Made by a program: the position numbers and the translations under genes. A stretch of DNA of 64,000 nucleotides, taken from positions 2,046,001 through 2,110,000 of the forward strand of contig JADJOI010000003.1 in the NCBI GenBank assembly GCA_016713875.1. Direction: 5' to 3'. Positions within the stretch are counted from its first letter, which is position 1. Every line of letters starts with the position of its first letter. Below the pieces are notes generated by a model, which did no database searches, had not been told where the DNA came from, and saw nothing but the letters and a program-made list of their open reading frames with translations. Of the stretch, positions 11,765-19,566 are shown one piece after another. This DNA comes from Flavobacteriales bacterium (lineage in GTDB: Bacteria > Bacteroidota > Bacteroidia > Flavobacteriales_F > PHOS-HE28).

Positions 11765-13167
11765 GTTGGCAGCATCTGTGGAACTATCCCGGGGATACGG
11801 TCTACTGCTCCATCCTCAATACCGATTGCCCGGGCATCGGCGCCGCCATCGCGGGTCGCCACGCGGTGGACGACAATGGCAACGGCCAACTGGACGCCGG
11901 CGAGCCCGCCTTTCCCTGGGGCCGCGTGCTCATCCAACCCATGAACGCCCTGGTGCCCGCCGGCGCCGACGGCTGGTGGGAGCGCGGCGCACAGCCCGGC
12001 ACCTACACCATTGAACCCAACAGCACCTACCCCTACCTCTTCAGTTCAGCCCCAGCCCAGCACAGCGCCACCTTCACCGCGCTGGGCGAGGTGGACAGCA
12101 CCAACCACTTCGCCCATACCCTGCTGCCCGGGGTGAACGACCTGCAGGTGGACGCCTTCGCCCCGCCACCGCGCCCGGGTTTCGACAACACGCTGCACCT
12201 CAGCTACCGCAACTACGGCACCACCGCCCTGCCCGCCACCCTGCAGCTGTCCGTGGACGCCGACCAGAGCTTCGTATCCAGCAGCCCCGCACCCACCACC
12301 CTGGTAGGCAACAGCGCCACCTGGGACCTCGGCACGCTCCCCTTGGGCGCCAGCGGCCAGGTGACCATCACCCTGCACACCGACGCCGCCGTGCCTCTGG
12401 GCACCCCCGTGCTGCACACCGCGGTGATCGATCCGGTGGCCGGTGACACGGTGCCTGCCGACAACACGACGTTGTGGACCGACACCGTGGTGGGCGCCTA
12501 CGACCCCAACGACAAGCTACTGGACATCGCCGCCGCCACCCCCGCCGAGGTGCAGGCTGACGCCGTCATCCTCACCTACACCATCCGTTTCCAGAACACC
12601 GGCACCTACCCCGCCGAGCGCGTACTGATCCTGGACACCCTCAGCGACGACCTGCAGTGGAACAGCTTCGAGCTCCTGGCCAGCAGCCATCCCTGCCAGT
12701 GGTATATGATCGACGGCGTGCTCCACTTCCTGTTCGACCCCATCCTGCTGCCCGACAGCGGCAGCAACGAGCCCGCCAGCCATGGCTTCGTGCGCTTCCG
12801 CATGCGCCCCTCCACGCAGCTCACCCACGGCGAACAGGTGGACAACATCGCCCACATCGTCTTCGACTTCAACACGCCCATCGTCACCCCGCCCGCCATC
12901 TTCCGCGTGGACGTCAGCACCGGCGTGCATCAGCCGAAGGGGGCCGTCTTCACGGTGGTGCCCAACCCCACACGCGACCGGCTCTTGATCGCCGGCCTCA
13001 CCGGTGCGGCCACCGTGCGCCTGCTGGACCTCAGCGGTCGGCTGTTGCGCACCCAGCGGGTGAACGCACCGGCCCTGCTGGACGTGGGCGACCTGGCCAC
13101 CGGCACCTACCTGCTGGAGCTGCGCACCCCGGAGGCCATCGGCTCGGTGCGCTTTGTGAAGGAGTAG
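11765..13167 (+). pseudogene. 3' part of the split T9SS surface protein (DUF7619-like repeat and sorting domain)
   Basis: Continues the gene begun at 9731. The frame reads SWQHLWNYPGDTVYCSILNTDC, then a Ca-binding-like VDDNGNGQLDAGEPAFP linker, a beta-rich region, the VGAYDPNDKLLDI plus TYTIRFQNTGTYPAERVLILD region typical of the conserved domain (DUF7619) found in flavobacterial LRR proteins, and a type A T9SS C-terminal domain (VVPNPTRDRLLI...GTYLLEL...FVKE). It has no start codon or signal peptide of its own, so it is unlikely to be exported unless the element leaves. No stop codon has accumulated in it. Confidence 0.85.
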
Positions 13168-13197
13168 GCCGCAGCGTGTGATCGTGAACGGAGCACG

Positions 13198-13262
13198 ATG
13201 GGAGACGCCATGTGCACATGAGCACATGGTCACGTGTGCACATGCGACCATGTGCTCATGTG
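13198..13262. repeat. Intergenic cluster of GTGCACATG-type palindromes
   Basis: About 65 bp built from overlapping forms of CATGTGCACATG, GAGCACATG, GTGTGCACATG and CATGTGCTCATGTG. It lies between the convergent T9SS gene and adk. Related stretches occur at 19527-19560 and 59152-59190. It can fold into several alternative hairpins. No function is known to me. Confidence 0.6.
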
Positions 13263-13278
13263 CCAAAAGCTTCCGTTC

Positions 13279-13851
13279 CTATCCGATGGCCTTCACCAGC
13301 CGCGCGGTGATGTCGGCCACGGAGCCCACGCCATCGATGGCGGTGAACTTGCCTTGTGCGGCGTAGTGGTCCTTGAGGGGGGCGGTCTTCTGCTCGTACT
13401 CGCGGATGCGGTTGCGGATGACGCTCTCGTCGCGGTCGTCGCTGCGTCCGCTGGTGGCGCCGCGGCCCAGGAGGCGCTGCACGAGCTCGGCCTCGGGCAC
13501 TTCCAGGGCGAGCATGCGGGTGATGGGCTCGTTCTTGGAGGCGAGCATCTCGTCGAGGGCGACGGCCTGGGCCTTGGTGCGGGGGAAGCCGTCGAAGATG
13601 AAGCCGTGCGCGTCGAGGTTCGCCTCCATCGCGTTGCGGATCATGCCGATGACGATGTGATCGGCCACCAGTTCGCCGCGGTCCATGAGCTCCTTGGCCT
13701 GCAGGCCGAGCTCGCTCTCGGCCTTGATCTCGGCGCGGAGCAGGTCGCCGGTGCTGAGGTGCACCAGCTTGTATCGGTCGATGAGGAAGGTGCTCTGGGT
13801 TCCTTTGCCGGCGCCGGGGGGGCCGAAGAGCACGAGGTTGAGCTTGCTCAT
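13279..13851 (-). CDS. adk: Adenylate kinase
   Basis: Interconverts ATP + AMP and 2 ADP in the cytosol; 190 aa. The P-loop LFGPPGAGKGTQ is near the N-terminus. The NMP-binding region is STGDLLRAEI and the conserved FDGFPRTKAQA follows. The short LID (LLGRGATSGRSDDRDESVIRNRI) lacks the four-cysteine zinc site, so this is a short-LID form. The start overlaps the stop of the upstream hpt gene by 4 bp (ATGA), so the pair is likely translationally coupled and both act in purine nucleotide supply. Confidence 0.96.
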   Translation of the reverse strand: MSKLNLVLFGPPGAGKGTQSTFLIDRYKLVHLSTGDLLRAEIKAESELGLQAKELMDRGELVADHIVIGMIRNAMEANLDAHGFIFDGFPRTKAQAVALDEMLASKNEPITRMLALEVPEAELVQRLLGRGATSGRSDDRDESVIRNRIREYEQKTAPLKDHYAAQGKFTAIDGVGSVADITARLVKAIG

Positions 13852-14411
13852 GGGGTGTGATCGGTGATGCGCCAGATGCCTGGCAGGTTGCGGCCGAGCC
13901 CGTCGTGGTCGAGGCCGGAGCCCACCACGAAGGCGTTGGGGATGCGCAGGGCCACATGCTCGATGGGCCAGCGGCGCGTGTAGGCCTCGGGCTTGAAGAG
14001 CAGCGCCGCCACGCTCACGCTGGCCGGGTGAAGCCCGGAGAGCGCGTCCATGATGTGGGCGATGGTGCCGCCGGTGTCCACGATGTCCTCCACCACCACC
14101 ACATGGCGGCCGTCCATCCGTTCGCTGAGGCCGATAAGCTGGGTGACGGTGCCGGTACTGCTGGTGCCGTGGTAGCTGGCCACCTTGATGAAGGTGATCT
14201 CGCACTCCATCTCCAGGCGCTTCATGAGCTCGGCGGCGAAGAAGAAGGCGCCGTTGAGCACCCCGAGGAAGAGGGGGCGCTTGCCGGCGTAGCGCTCCTG
14301 AAGTTCGGCGGCCACGCGGTCGATGGCGGCATGCAGGTCGGCCGCCGGGATATAGGGCACGAACTCCTTGTCGTGCAGGCGGACGCGTGCGGCGGTGGCA
14401 GGCTCGGGCAT
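13848..14411 (-). CDS. hpt: Hypoxanthine phosphoribosyltransferase
   Basis: Purine salvage: joins hypoxanthine or guanine to PRPP. 187 aa from the Met at 14411 (MPEPATAARVRLHDKEF). The PRPP-binding motif VVVVEDIVDTGGTI is clear. Upstream is the LNGAFFFAAELMKRL segment and downstream the RIPNAFVVGSGLDHDGLGRNLPGIW segment typical of Hpt. The start was placed at this Met because a TACCTTCG box lies 24 bp before it. It is first in a two-gene unit with adk and divergent from the PorV/PorQ-like gene. Confidence 0.95.
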   Translation of the reverse strand: MPEPATAARVRLHDKEFVPYIPAADLHAAIDRVAAELQERYAGKRPLFLGVLNGAFFFAAELMKRLEMECEITFIKVASYHGTSSTGTVTQLIGLSERMDGRHVVVVEDIVDTGGTIAHIMDALSGLHPASVSVAALLFKPEAYTRRWPIEHVALRIPNAFVVGSGLDHDGLGRNLPGIWRITDHTP

Positions 14412-14435
14412 GCGGTGGGCGCGGCGGAAGGGATG

Positions 14436-14443
14436 CGAAGGTA
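14436..14443 (-). promoter_or_regulatory. Putative -7 box (TACCTTCG) for hpt-adk
   Basis: Matches the TAnnTTTG-type -7 element of Bacteroidota with one change, 24 bp upstream of the hpt start. No clear -33 TTG is seen at the usual spacing. Confidence 0.4.
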
Positions 14444-14503
14444 GGCAACCGGGCGGGGCCGGGCATGGAGGCGGCCATCGCCTTTCCGCATACATTCGGC
14501 GCA

Positions 14504-15316
14504 ATGCGTCACGCGCTGTCCGCCCTCGCCCTGGTCCTCGCTTGCTCCGTGCACGCGGGCGGCGACAACCTGCCGGTGGGCGCGCGCATCACGGGCATGG
14601 GCCAGGCAGGCCTCACGCTGATCGACCTGTGGAGCGTGCAGCACAACCAGGCCGGGCTGGCGGGATTGACACGGCCTGCGGTGGGCGTGTTCATGCAGCG
14701 GCACTGGCTGAGCGAAGCGCTGGACCATCAGGCCCTGGCCGTGGCCCTGCCGCTGGGCAAGGGCACCATCGCGGTGAACGCCAACACGCTGGGGTACGAC
14801 CTGTACCGCGAGATGAAGGTGGGCGTGGCCTACGCCATGCGCTTCGGCGAAGGGCTGCGGATCGGCGTGCAGCTGGACTACCTCAGCGTACGCCTTGGCG
14901 AAGGCTACGGCAGCCGCAGCATGGTCACCGGCGAGGTGGGCGTGCAGGCGCGGCTCACCGAGCGGCTGTGGGCCGGTGCGCACCTCTACAACCCGTCGCG
15001 CGCCGAGCTCGGCGGCCCCTACGACGAGCGTGTGCCCACGGTGCTGAAGGCGGGCCTGGGCTACACCTTCAGCGACAAGCTGATCGTGACCGGCGAGGTG
15101 GTGAAGGACATCGACGAGGCCGAGCGCTTCCACGCCGGGATCGAGTACCACCCGGTGAACGCGCTGTTCCTGCGCACGGGCGTCAGCACGGGCCCCACGC
15201 AGGGGCATTTCGGAGTGGGCGTGCGGCTGAAGGGCTTCGACCTGGACCTGGCGGTGGCCTTCCGCAGCGTGCTCGGTCCCACCCCGCAACTGGGCCTCAG
15301 CTACCGGTTCCCATGA
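14504..15316 (+). CDS. PorV/PorQ-family outer membrane beta-barrel protein
   Basis: 270 aa with a signal peptide (MRHALSALALVLACSVHAGG). The mature start GDNLPVGARITGMGQAGLTLIDLWSVQHNQAGLAG is the conserved opening of the PorV/PorQ family, in which a small N-terminal region precedes a FadL-like barrel. Beta strands alternate to the end, which finishes LGLSYRFP. Known members take part in T9SS cargo release (PorV) or LPS attachment (PorQ); which role applies here cannot be decided. The stop overlaps the next start by 4 bp, so it forms an operon with the helix-hairpin-helix gene. A TACATTCG box lies only 5 bp before the ATG. Confidence 0.75.
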   Translation: MRHALSALALVLACSVHAGGDNLPVGARITGMGQAGLTLIDLWSVQHNQAGLAGLTRPAVGVFMQRHWLSEALDHQALAVALPLGKGTIAVNANTLGYDLYREMKVGVAYAMRFGEGLRIGVQLDYLSVRLGEGYGSRSMVTGEVGVQARLTERLWAGAHLYNPSRAELGGPYDERVPTVLKAGLGYTFSDKLIVTGEVVKDIDEAERFHAGIEYHPVNALFLRTGVSTGPTQGHFGVGVRLKGFDLDLAVAFRSVLGPTPQLGLSYRFP

Positions 15317-17496
15317 GGCGCGCGGCCGTTCCGGTGGTGCTGATCACCCTCGCGACGACCTGCGCGGCACAGGAGGACCAGGGGGTGCCGCGCGACCTTA
15401 TCGAGCAGCGCATCGAGGCCGCCACCGAACAACTGGGGGACGACAGCGACCTGGACCTCACCAACCTGTTCGATGTGCTCACGGACCGCTACCGCGACCC
15501 CATCGACCTCAACCACACGGACAGCGAGGAGCTCAACAGCCTGGCGCTGCTCACCGACGTGCAGATCGGCGCCCTGTTCGCGCACATCCGGAAGAACGGC
15601 AAGCTGCTGAGCCTGTACGAGGTGCAGACGATCGATGCATGGGATGCGCGAACGCTGGCCCTCGTGCGGCCCTTCATCACAGTGCGCGAGGACCCGTTGC
15701 GTTCGCGGGCCGGGCTGAAGGAGATCCTGCGCAACGGCGAGCACGAGGTGATGCTGCGCACCATCGTGAACGTGGAGGCGCGGCGTGGAGGCATGGACCG
15801 CACCGGCCTGTTCGGCGACCGCTACACCGATCCCGATGGCGATGCCCTGCCGGACACGGGAGACGAGGCGGTACGCGACAGCCTGCGCCGCGAGAACCGC
15901 CTCTACCTGGGCGACCCGTACAAGCTCTACGCCCGCTACCGCTTCCGCTACCGCAACAACATCAGCGTGGGCGTCACCGCCGAGAAGGACGAGGGCGAGG
16001 AGTTCTTCCGGGGCACGCAGCGGCAGGGCTTCGACTTCTACAGCGCGCATCTCTTCCTGCGCCACTTCGGGCGGCTGAAGGCGCTGGCCGTGGGCGACTA
16101 CCAGGCGCAGTTCGGGCTGGGCCTCACCTACTGGACGGGCCTCGCCTTCGCCAGCAAGTCGTCCTTCAGCCTCAACGTGAAGCGCAATGCGGCCGGGCTC
16201 GCCCCGTACACCAGCGTGAACGAGAACCTCTTCAACCGTGGCGTGGCGGCCACCGTCGAGCTGCACCGCAACCTCGACCTCACGGTGTTCTACAGCCGTA
16301 AGGGGCTCGATGCCAACGTGCAGCAGGAGGTGGACACCAGCGATGTGGACGATGCGCAGGTGAGCTTCAGCAGCTTCCAGGAGGACGGCTACCACCGCAC
16401 CTTCAACGAACTGGAGAAGAAGGACGCGATCCTGGAGCAGGCCTACGGGGGGCACCTGCGCTACCGCCGCCGCACCTTCAGCTGGGGGCTCACCGGAGCG
16501 CACGTGGGCTTCGACGTGCCGCTGACCCGCACGCTACGGCCCTACAACCGCTTCGAGTTCAACGGGCAGGAGAACACCACGGTGGGCAGCGACTTCAGCT
16601 GGCTGTTCCGCAACGCGAGCTTCTTCGGCGAGGTGGCCGCCAGCCTGCCGCAGGCCGACGGCAACACCGGATGGGCACTGAACCTCGGTACGCTGGTGGC
16701 GCTGGACCGCCGTGTGACCCTGGCCCTGCTGTACCGCGACTACCAGCGCGACTTCCACGGGCTGAACAGCGTGGGCTTCGCCGAAGGCGGCAACCCATGG
16801 AACGAGCGGGGGCTGTATACCGGTCTCGAGATCCGGCCGGACCGCAGGTGGACCATCAACGCCTACTTCGACCAATACCGGTTCCCGTGGTTGCGCTACC
16901 AGGTGAACGGCCCCAGCGACGGCCACGATGTGCTGGCCCAGGTGACCTGGCGGCCCAGCAAGCAGGTGGAGGTGTACCTGCGCGGCCGGCACGAACAGAA
17001 AGGCTACAACAGCGACGCCCCGGTGGACGGGATCGATCCGCTGGTGCGCCGCAGGCAGACGCAGTGGCGCGTCAACGCCACCTACAAAGTGAGCCCCTCG
17101 GTGAGCCTGCGCACACGGGTGGAGGTGGTGGACGTGCAGCGCGGCGACAGCCCGGTGGAGCATGGCTTCATCGTGTACCAGGACCTGGTGCATCGGCCCT
17201 TGCGCAGCTGGTGGGAACTGTCATTGCGCTTCGCGCTCTTCGACACCGACGGCTACGATGCGCGGCTCTACGCCTATGAGAACGACCTCATCGGCGTGTT
17301 CAGCATCCCGCCCTACTACGGTCGCGGCATACGCTGGTACGCCATGCTGCGCCTTACCCCGTTGCGCCGGGTGGACGTGTGGCTCCGCTACGGGGCCTTC
17401 ATCTTCCAGGACACCGACCGCATCAGTTCCGGCCTGCAGGAGATCGCGGGCAGCACGCGCAGCGACGTGAAGGTGCAGGTGCGGGTCCGCTTCTGA
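15313..17496 (+). CDS. Secreted helix-hairpin-helix protein, outer-membrane-like
   Basis: 727 aa with a signal peptide (MRRAAVPVVLITLATTCAAQ). Residues about 45-95 (DPIDLNHTDSEELNSLALLTDVQIGALFAHIRKNGKLLSLYEV) resemble the ComEA-type helix-hairpin-helix. The rest is long and beta-rich with alternating aromatic strands (YKLYARYRFRYRNNISVGVTAEK, WRVNATYKVSPSVSLRTRVEVV) and ends KVQVRVRF, consistent with a barrel anchored in the outer membrane. Proteins of this layout are common in Bacteroidota but their function is not known to me. It is translationally coupled to the PorV/PorQ-like gene. Confidence 0.75.
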   Translation: MRRAAVPVVLITLATTCAAQEDQGVPRDLIEQRIEAATEQLGDDSDLDLTNLFDVLTDRYRDPIDLNHTDSEELNSLALLTDVQIGALFAHIRKNGKLLSLYEVQTIDAWDARTLALVRPFITVREDPLRSRAGLKEILRNGEHEVMLRTIVNVEARRGGMDRTGLFGDRYTDPDGDALPDTGDEAVRDSLRRENRLYLGDPYKLYARYRFRYRNNISVGVTAEKDEGEEFFRGTQRQGFDFYSAHLFLRHFGRLKALAVGDYQAQFGLGLTYWTGLAFASKSSFSLNVKRNAAGLAPYTSVNENLFNRGVAATVELHRNLDLTVFYSRKGLDANVQQEVDTSDVDDAQVSFSSFQEDGYHRTFNELEKKDAILEQAYGGHLRYRRRTFSWGLTGAHVGFDVPLTRTLRPYNRFEFNGQENTTVGSDFSWLFRNASFFGEVAASLPQADGNTGWALNLGTLVALDRRVTLALLYRDYQRDFHGLNSVGFAEGGNPWNERGLYTGLEIRPDRRWTINAYFDQYRFPWLRYQVNGPSDGHDVLAQVTWRPSKQVEVYLRGRHEQKGYNSDAPVDGIDPLVRRRQTQWRVNATYKVSPSVSLRTRVEVVDVQRGDSPVEHGFIVYQDLVHRPLRSWWELSLRFALFDTDGYDARLYAYENDLIGVFSIPPYYGRGIRWYAMLRLTPLRRVDVWLRYGAFIFQDTDRISSGLQEIAGSTRSDVKVQVRVRF

Positions 17497-17501
17497 ACGC
17501 G

Positions 17502-17894
17502 ATGGGCGCGCGGCACATCACCCTTGACCCCGGGCATCCCGAAGCGCGCTTCAGCGCCACGGAACGCCCGCGCATCGCGCTGCGGCAGGCCTTCTTCGCC
17601 ACCGCGGACCCCGACTGGCAGCGGCGCCTGAACCGGGCCGCCCTGATCGTCACCACCCGGGCCTACGACGACCGCGGCCGGGAGCTGGTGGCGGACCATC
17701 AGGTGTTCCGCTTCAGCGTGCTGTTCAATCCCACCTGGCCCGATCCGCTGTTCCGCAACATCCGCAACTGGACCTATGCGCCGGTGGAGCTGCGCGCGGA
17801 CGCCCCGCCGGTGATGGGCTGGTTGATGGAACTGCGGCTGCGCGACCTGCGGCTGGGCCCGGAGGAGCGGATGGAGGTGGTGTTCCTGGGCTGA
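17502..17894 (+). CDS. Hypothetical protein, 130 aa
   Basis: Begins MGARHITLDPGHPEARFSATERPR, 5 bp after the preceding stop, so it is probably the last gene of that operon. No signal peptide, membrane segment or recognised motif. The composition is that of a soluble beta-rich protein (ELVADHQVFRFSVLFNPTWPDPLF, MGWLMELRLRDLRLGPEERMEVVFLG). A strong hairpin follows 7 bp after the stop. Confidence 0.7.
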   Translation: MGARHITLDPGHPEARFSATERPRIALRQAFFATADPDWQRRLNRAALIVTTRAYDDRGRELVADHQVFRFSVLFNPTWPDPLFRNIRNWTYAPVELRADAPPVMGWLMELRLRDLRLGPEERMEVVFLG

Positions 17895-17900
17895 ACGCAC

Positions 17901-17930
17901 GAAGCCCCCCGACCGTGGTCGGAGGGCTTC
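17901..17930. terminator. Hairpin between two convergent genes
   Basis: 14-bp stem with a single mismatch around a 2-4 nt loop (GAAGCCCCCCGACC with GGTCGGAGGGCTTC). It lies between genes ending at 17894 and 17952. There is no T-run on either side, so termination efficiency is uncertain. Confidence 0.55.
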
Positions 17931-17951
17931 ATGAACGCTGTGCGGCGGAAC

Positions 17952-18377
17952 TTACTTGGGCTCCGGGGCGGGCGTGGCCTCGGCCTTCGCACCGGCCTTG
18001 CCGGCGCAGCAACCGGCCTTGGCGGCCCCCGAGCAACCAGCGGCCTTGGCATCGCCGTGGGCACCGTGCTCACCATGCGCCTCGCCATGGGCCTTATGAT
18101 CATGACCGGCGCAGGCGGCCTTGGCATCGGCGCTGGCTCCGGCCTTGCCGGCGCAGCAGGACGCACCGGCCGTCTTCGCGCCACCGGCGCAGGACGGGGC
18201 CTTGGTCTCCCCGGAGGTGACGATGGTGGTCGCAGGTGCCACGGCGGTGGCCTTTTCCGGACTGTCCGGGGCCACGGCGGTGGCCTTCTCGGTGACCACC
18301 TTGTCGGTGGTGGTGCTTTGTGCGGCAGCCGTGGCCATGAAGGCCAAGGTGGCGGCGATGCTCAGGAGGATGCGCAT
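17952..18377 (-). CDS. Secreted Cys/His-rich low-complexity protein
   Basis: 141 aa: signal peptide (MRILLSIAATLAFMATAAAQ), a repeated KATAVAP stretch, then Cys-rich modules (SCAGG, SCCAGKAGA, ACAG, GCSG, GCCAGKAGA) around a His-rich segment (GHDHKAHGEAHGEHGAHGD). It ends with Ala/Pro/Lys residues. The Cys pairs and eight histidines suggest metal binding in the periplasm or outside the cell, but no known metal-binding family is recognised. It is monocistronic, with a TACCTTGC box about 20 bp before the ATG, and convergent with the operon ending at 17894. Confidence 0.7.
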   Translation of the reverse strand: MRILLSIAATLAFMATAAAQSTTTDKVVTEKATAVAPDSPEKATAVAPATTIVTSGETKAPSCAGGAKTAGASCCAGKAGASADAKAACAGHDHKAHGEAHGEHGAHGDAKAAGCSGAAKAGCCAGKAGAKAEATPAPEPK

Positions 18378-18398
18378 GGAATGGGGTCTGATTTGAAC

Positions 18399-18406
18399 GC
18401 AAGGTA
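18399..18406 (-). promoter_or_regulatory. Putative -7 box (TACCTTGC) for the Cys/His-rich protein
   Basis: TAnnTT-type box 21 bp upstream of the start at 18377 on the minus strand. The spacing resembles that of the neighbouring Rieske gene. Confidence 0.4.
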
Positions 18407-18489
18407 AGCCATTCCCATGCCGAAAAGCCCGGTGGTCTGTTAAGGCTTGTGAACCAGAGGACGGGCGCAGCTGTTCCGAAGGGAGCGTC

Positions 18490-18497
18490 TATCTTTC
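18490..18497 (+). promoter_or_regulatory. Putative -7 box (TATCTTTC) for the Rieske gene
   Basis: One change from TAnnTTTG and 21 bp upstream of the ATG at 18519. Nearly identical TATCTTNN boxes precede the genes at 24073, 27563 and 56926. Confidence 0.45.
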
Positions 18498-18518
18498 CGC
18501 TCGACCAACATACCCTCC

Positions 18519-18962
18519 ATGGACCGTCGCAACTTCCTGCTCGCGGGCTGCAAAGCTTGCGCCGCACTGGCCGCCGTGCCCGCACTGGCCTCCCTTGAAA
18601 GCTGTTCCTCCGGCAAGACCGCCGCTGCGGGCTCCTCCGCCTCGGCCGCCCTGGCCGTGGAGAACGGCGTGCTCTCGATCCCGATGTCCAGCCTGTCCGA
18701 CGGTGTGGGCATGGTGCGCGCGAAAGGACTGGGTGACAAGCTGTACATCAGCAAGGGCACGGACGGCAGCTACAAAGCCTTGGTGCTGAGCTGCCCGCAC
18801 AAGGGCGGCCCGGTGAAGCCCGCTGGCGACAAGCTGGCGTGCGGATGGCACGGCAGCACCTTCGACATGAACGGCCAGGTGACCAAGGGCCCTTCGCAGC
18901 AAGGGCTGAAGACCTACCCGGTGGAGGTGGACGGCGATGTGCTGAAGGTGCGCGTGGCCTGA
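18519..18962 (+). CDS. Rieske [2Fe-2S] protein with twin-arginine-type leader
   Basis: 147 aa electron-transfer protein. The N-terminus MDRRNFLLAGCKACAALAA looks like a Tat signal, as expected for a protein exported with its cluster in place, and a Cys at LESCSS might also serve as a lipobox. Cluster ligands are in SCPHKGG (CxH) and CGWHGSTF (CxxH). This is the single-domain ferredoxin-like form of the family. No cytochrome b or oxygenase partner lies next to it, so its redox partner is unknown. Confidence 0.88.
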   Translation: MDRRNFLLAGCKACAALAAVPALASLESCSSGKTAAAGSSASAALAVENGVLSIPMSSLSDGVGMVRAKGLGDKLYISKGTDGSYKALVLSCPHKGGPVKPAGDKLACGWHGSTFDMNGQVTKGPSQQGLKTYPVEVDGDVLKVRVA

Positions 18963-18972
18963 CCGTTCGGGT

Positions 18973-19467
18973 TCACCCGCGTCGGCGGGCGGCCTTCTTC
19001 CTGCGCTTCTCCGCCACGGCGGGGTCCATCTTGAAGGTGATGGGCAGCCGGAACTGCACCCGCACCGGCCGGCCGTCCATGGTGGCCGGAGTCCACGGTG
19101 GAAGGCTGCGCACCACGCGGATGGCCTCCGCATCGAGCTGGGGGTGAACGCTGCCGGGCACCCACACGCTGTCCACCCGGCCGTCTTTCTCCACCACGAA
19201 GTGCACCATCACACGGCCGGTGATGCCCTCCCGGAGCGCTTCCTTCGGATAGCGGGTCTCGTGCTGGACCATTCGGTACAGCTCCGCCTCGCCCCCGGGA
19301 AAGGCCGGCATCACCTCGACCGGGGTGGTGGCAGCGGTGTCCCTGCGGAAGCCCCGCTCGAACAGCGCCTGTCCGGCCTCCGCATCCGAACGCACGAGGG
19401 TGGCGCCCTCCTGTGCGGACAGGATCGCGGGGCAGAACAGCACGAGCAACAGGGACGGAGCACGCAT
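18973..19467 (-). CDS. TonB C-terminal-domain protein
   Basis: 164 aa with a signal peptide (MRAPSLLLVLFCPAILSAQ). The C-terminal part has the TonB fold signature: FPGGEAELYRMVQHETRYPKEALREGITGRVMVHFVVEKDGRVDSVWV, then LDAEAIRVVRSLPPWTPATMDGRPVRVQFRLPITF. A Lys/Arg tail follows. It lacks the usual inner-membrane anchor and proline-rich spacer of a full TonB, so it is a periplasmic TonB-domain protein rather than a classical energy transducer. An exact TAACTTTG box lies 7 bp before the ATG. Confidence 0.85.
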   Translation of the reverse strand: MRAPSLLLVLFCPAILSAQEGATLVRSDAEAGQALFERGFRRDTAATTPVEVMPAFPGGEAELYRMVQHETRYPKEALREGITGRVMVHFVVEKDGRVDSVWVPGSVHPQLDAEAIRVVRSLPPWTPATMDGRPVRVQFRLPITFKMDPAVAEKRRKKAARRRG

Positions 19468-19474
19468 GACTGAC

Positions 19475-19482
19475 CAAAGTTA
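19475..19482 (-). promoter_or_regulatory. -7 box (TAACTTTG, exact consensus) for the TonB-domain gene
   Basis: Exact TAnnTTTG match ending 7 bp before the ATG. If used, transcription would begin at or next to the start codon. Confidence 0.5.
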
Positions 19483-19526
19483 GCCCCTCGCAACAGGAGC
19501 CGCCTACATTCGCCACGCCCTGGTCC

Positions 19527-19560
19527 GTGTGCACTTGAGCACATCCTCACAGGGGCACAT
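19527..19560. repeat. GTGCAC/GAGCACAT-type intergenic repeat
   Basis: Contains GTGTGCACTTGAGCACAT and GGGGCACAT just upstream of the tryptophan dioxygenase start. It belongs to the same word family as the clusters at 13198-13262 and 59152-59190. Confidence 0.45.
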
Positions 19561-19566
19561 CGGTAC

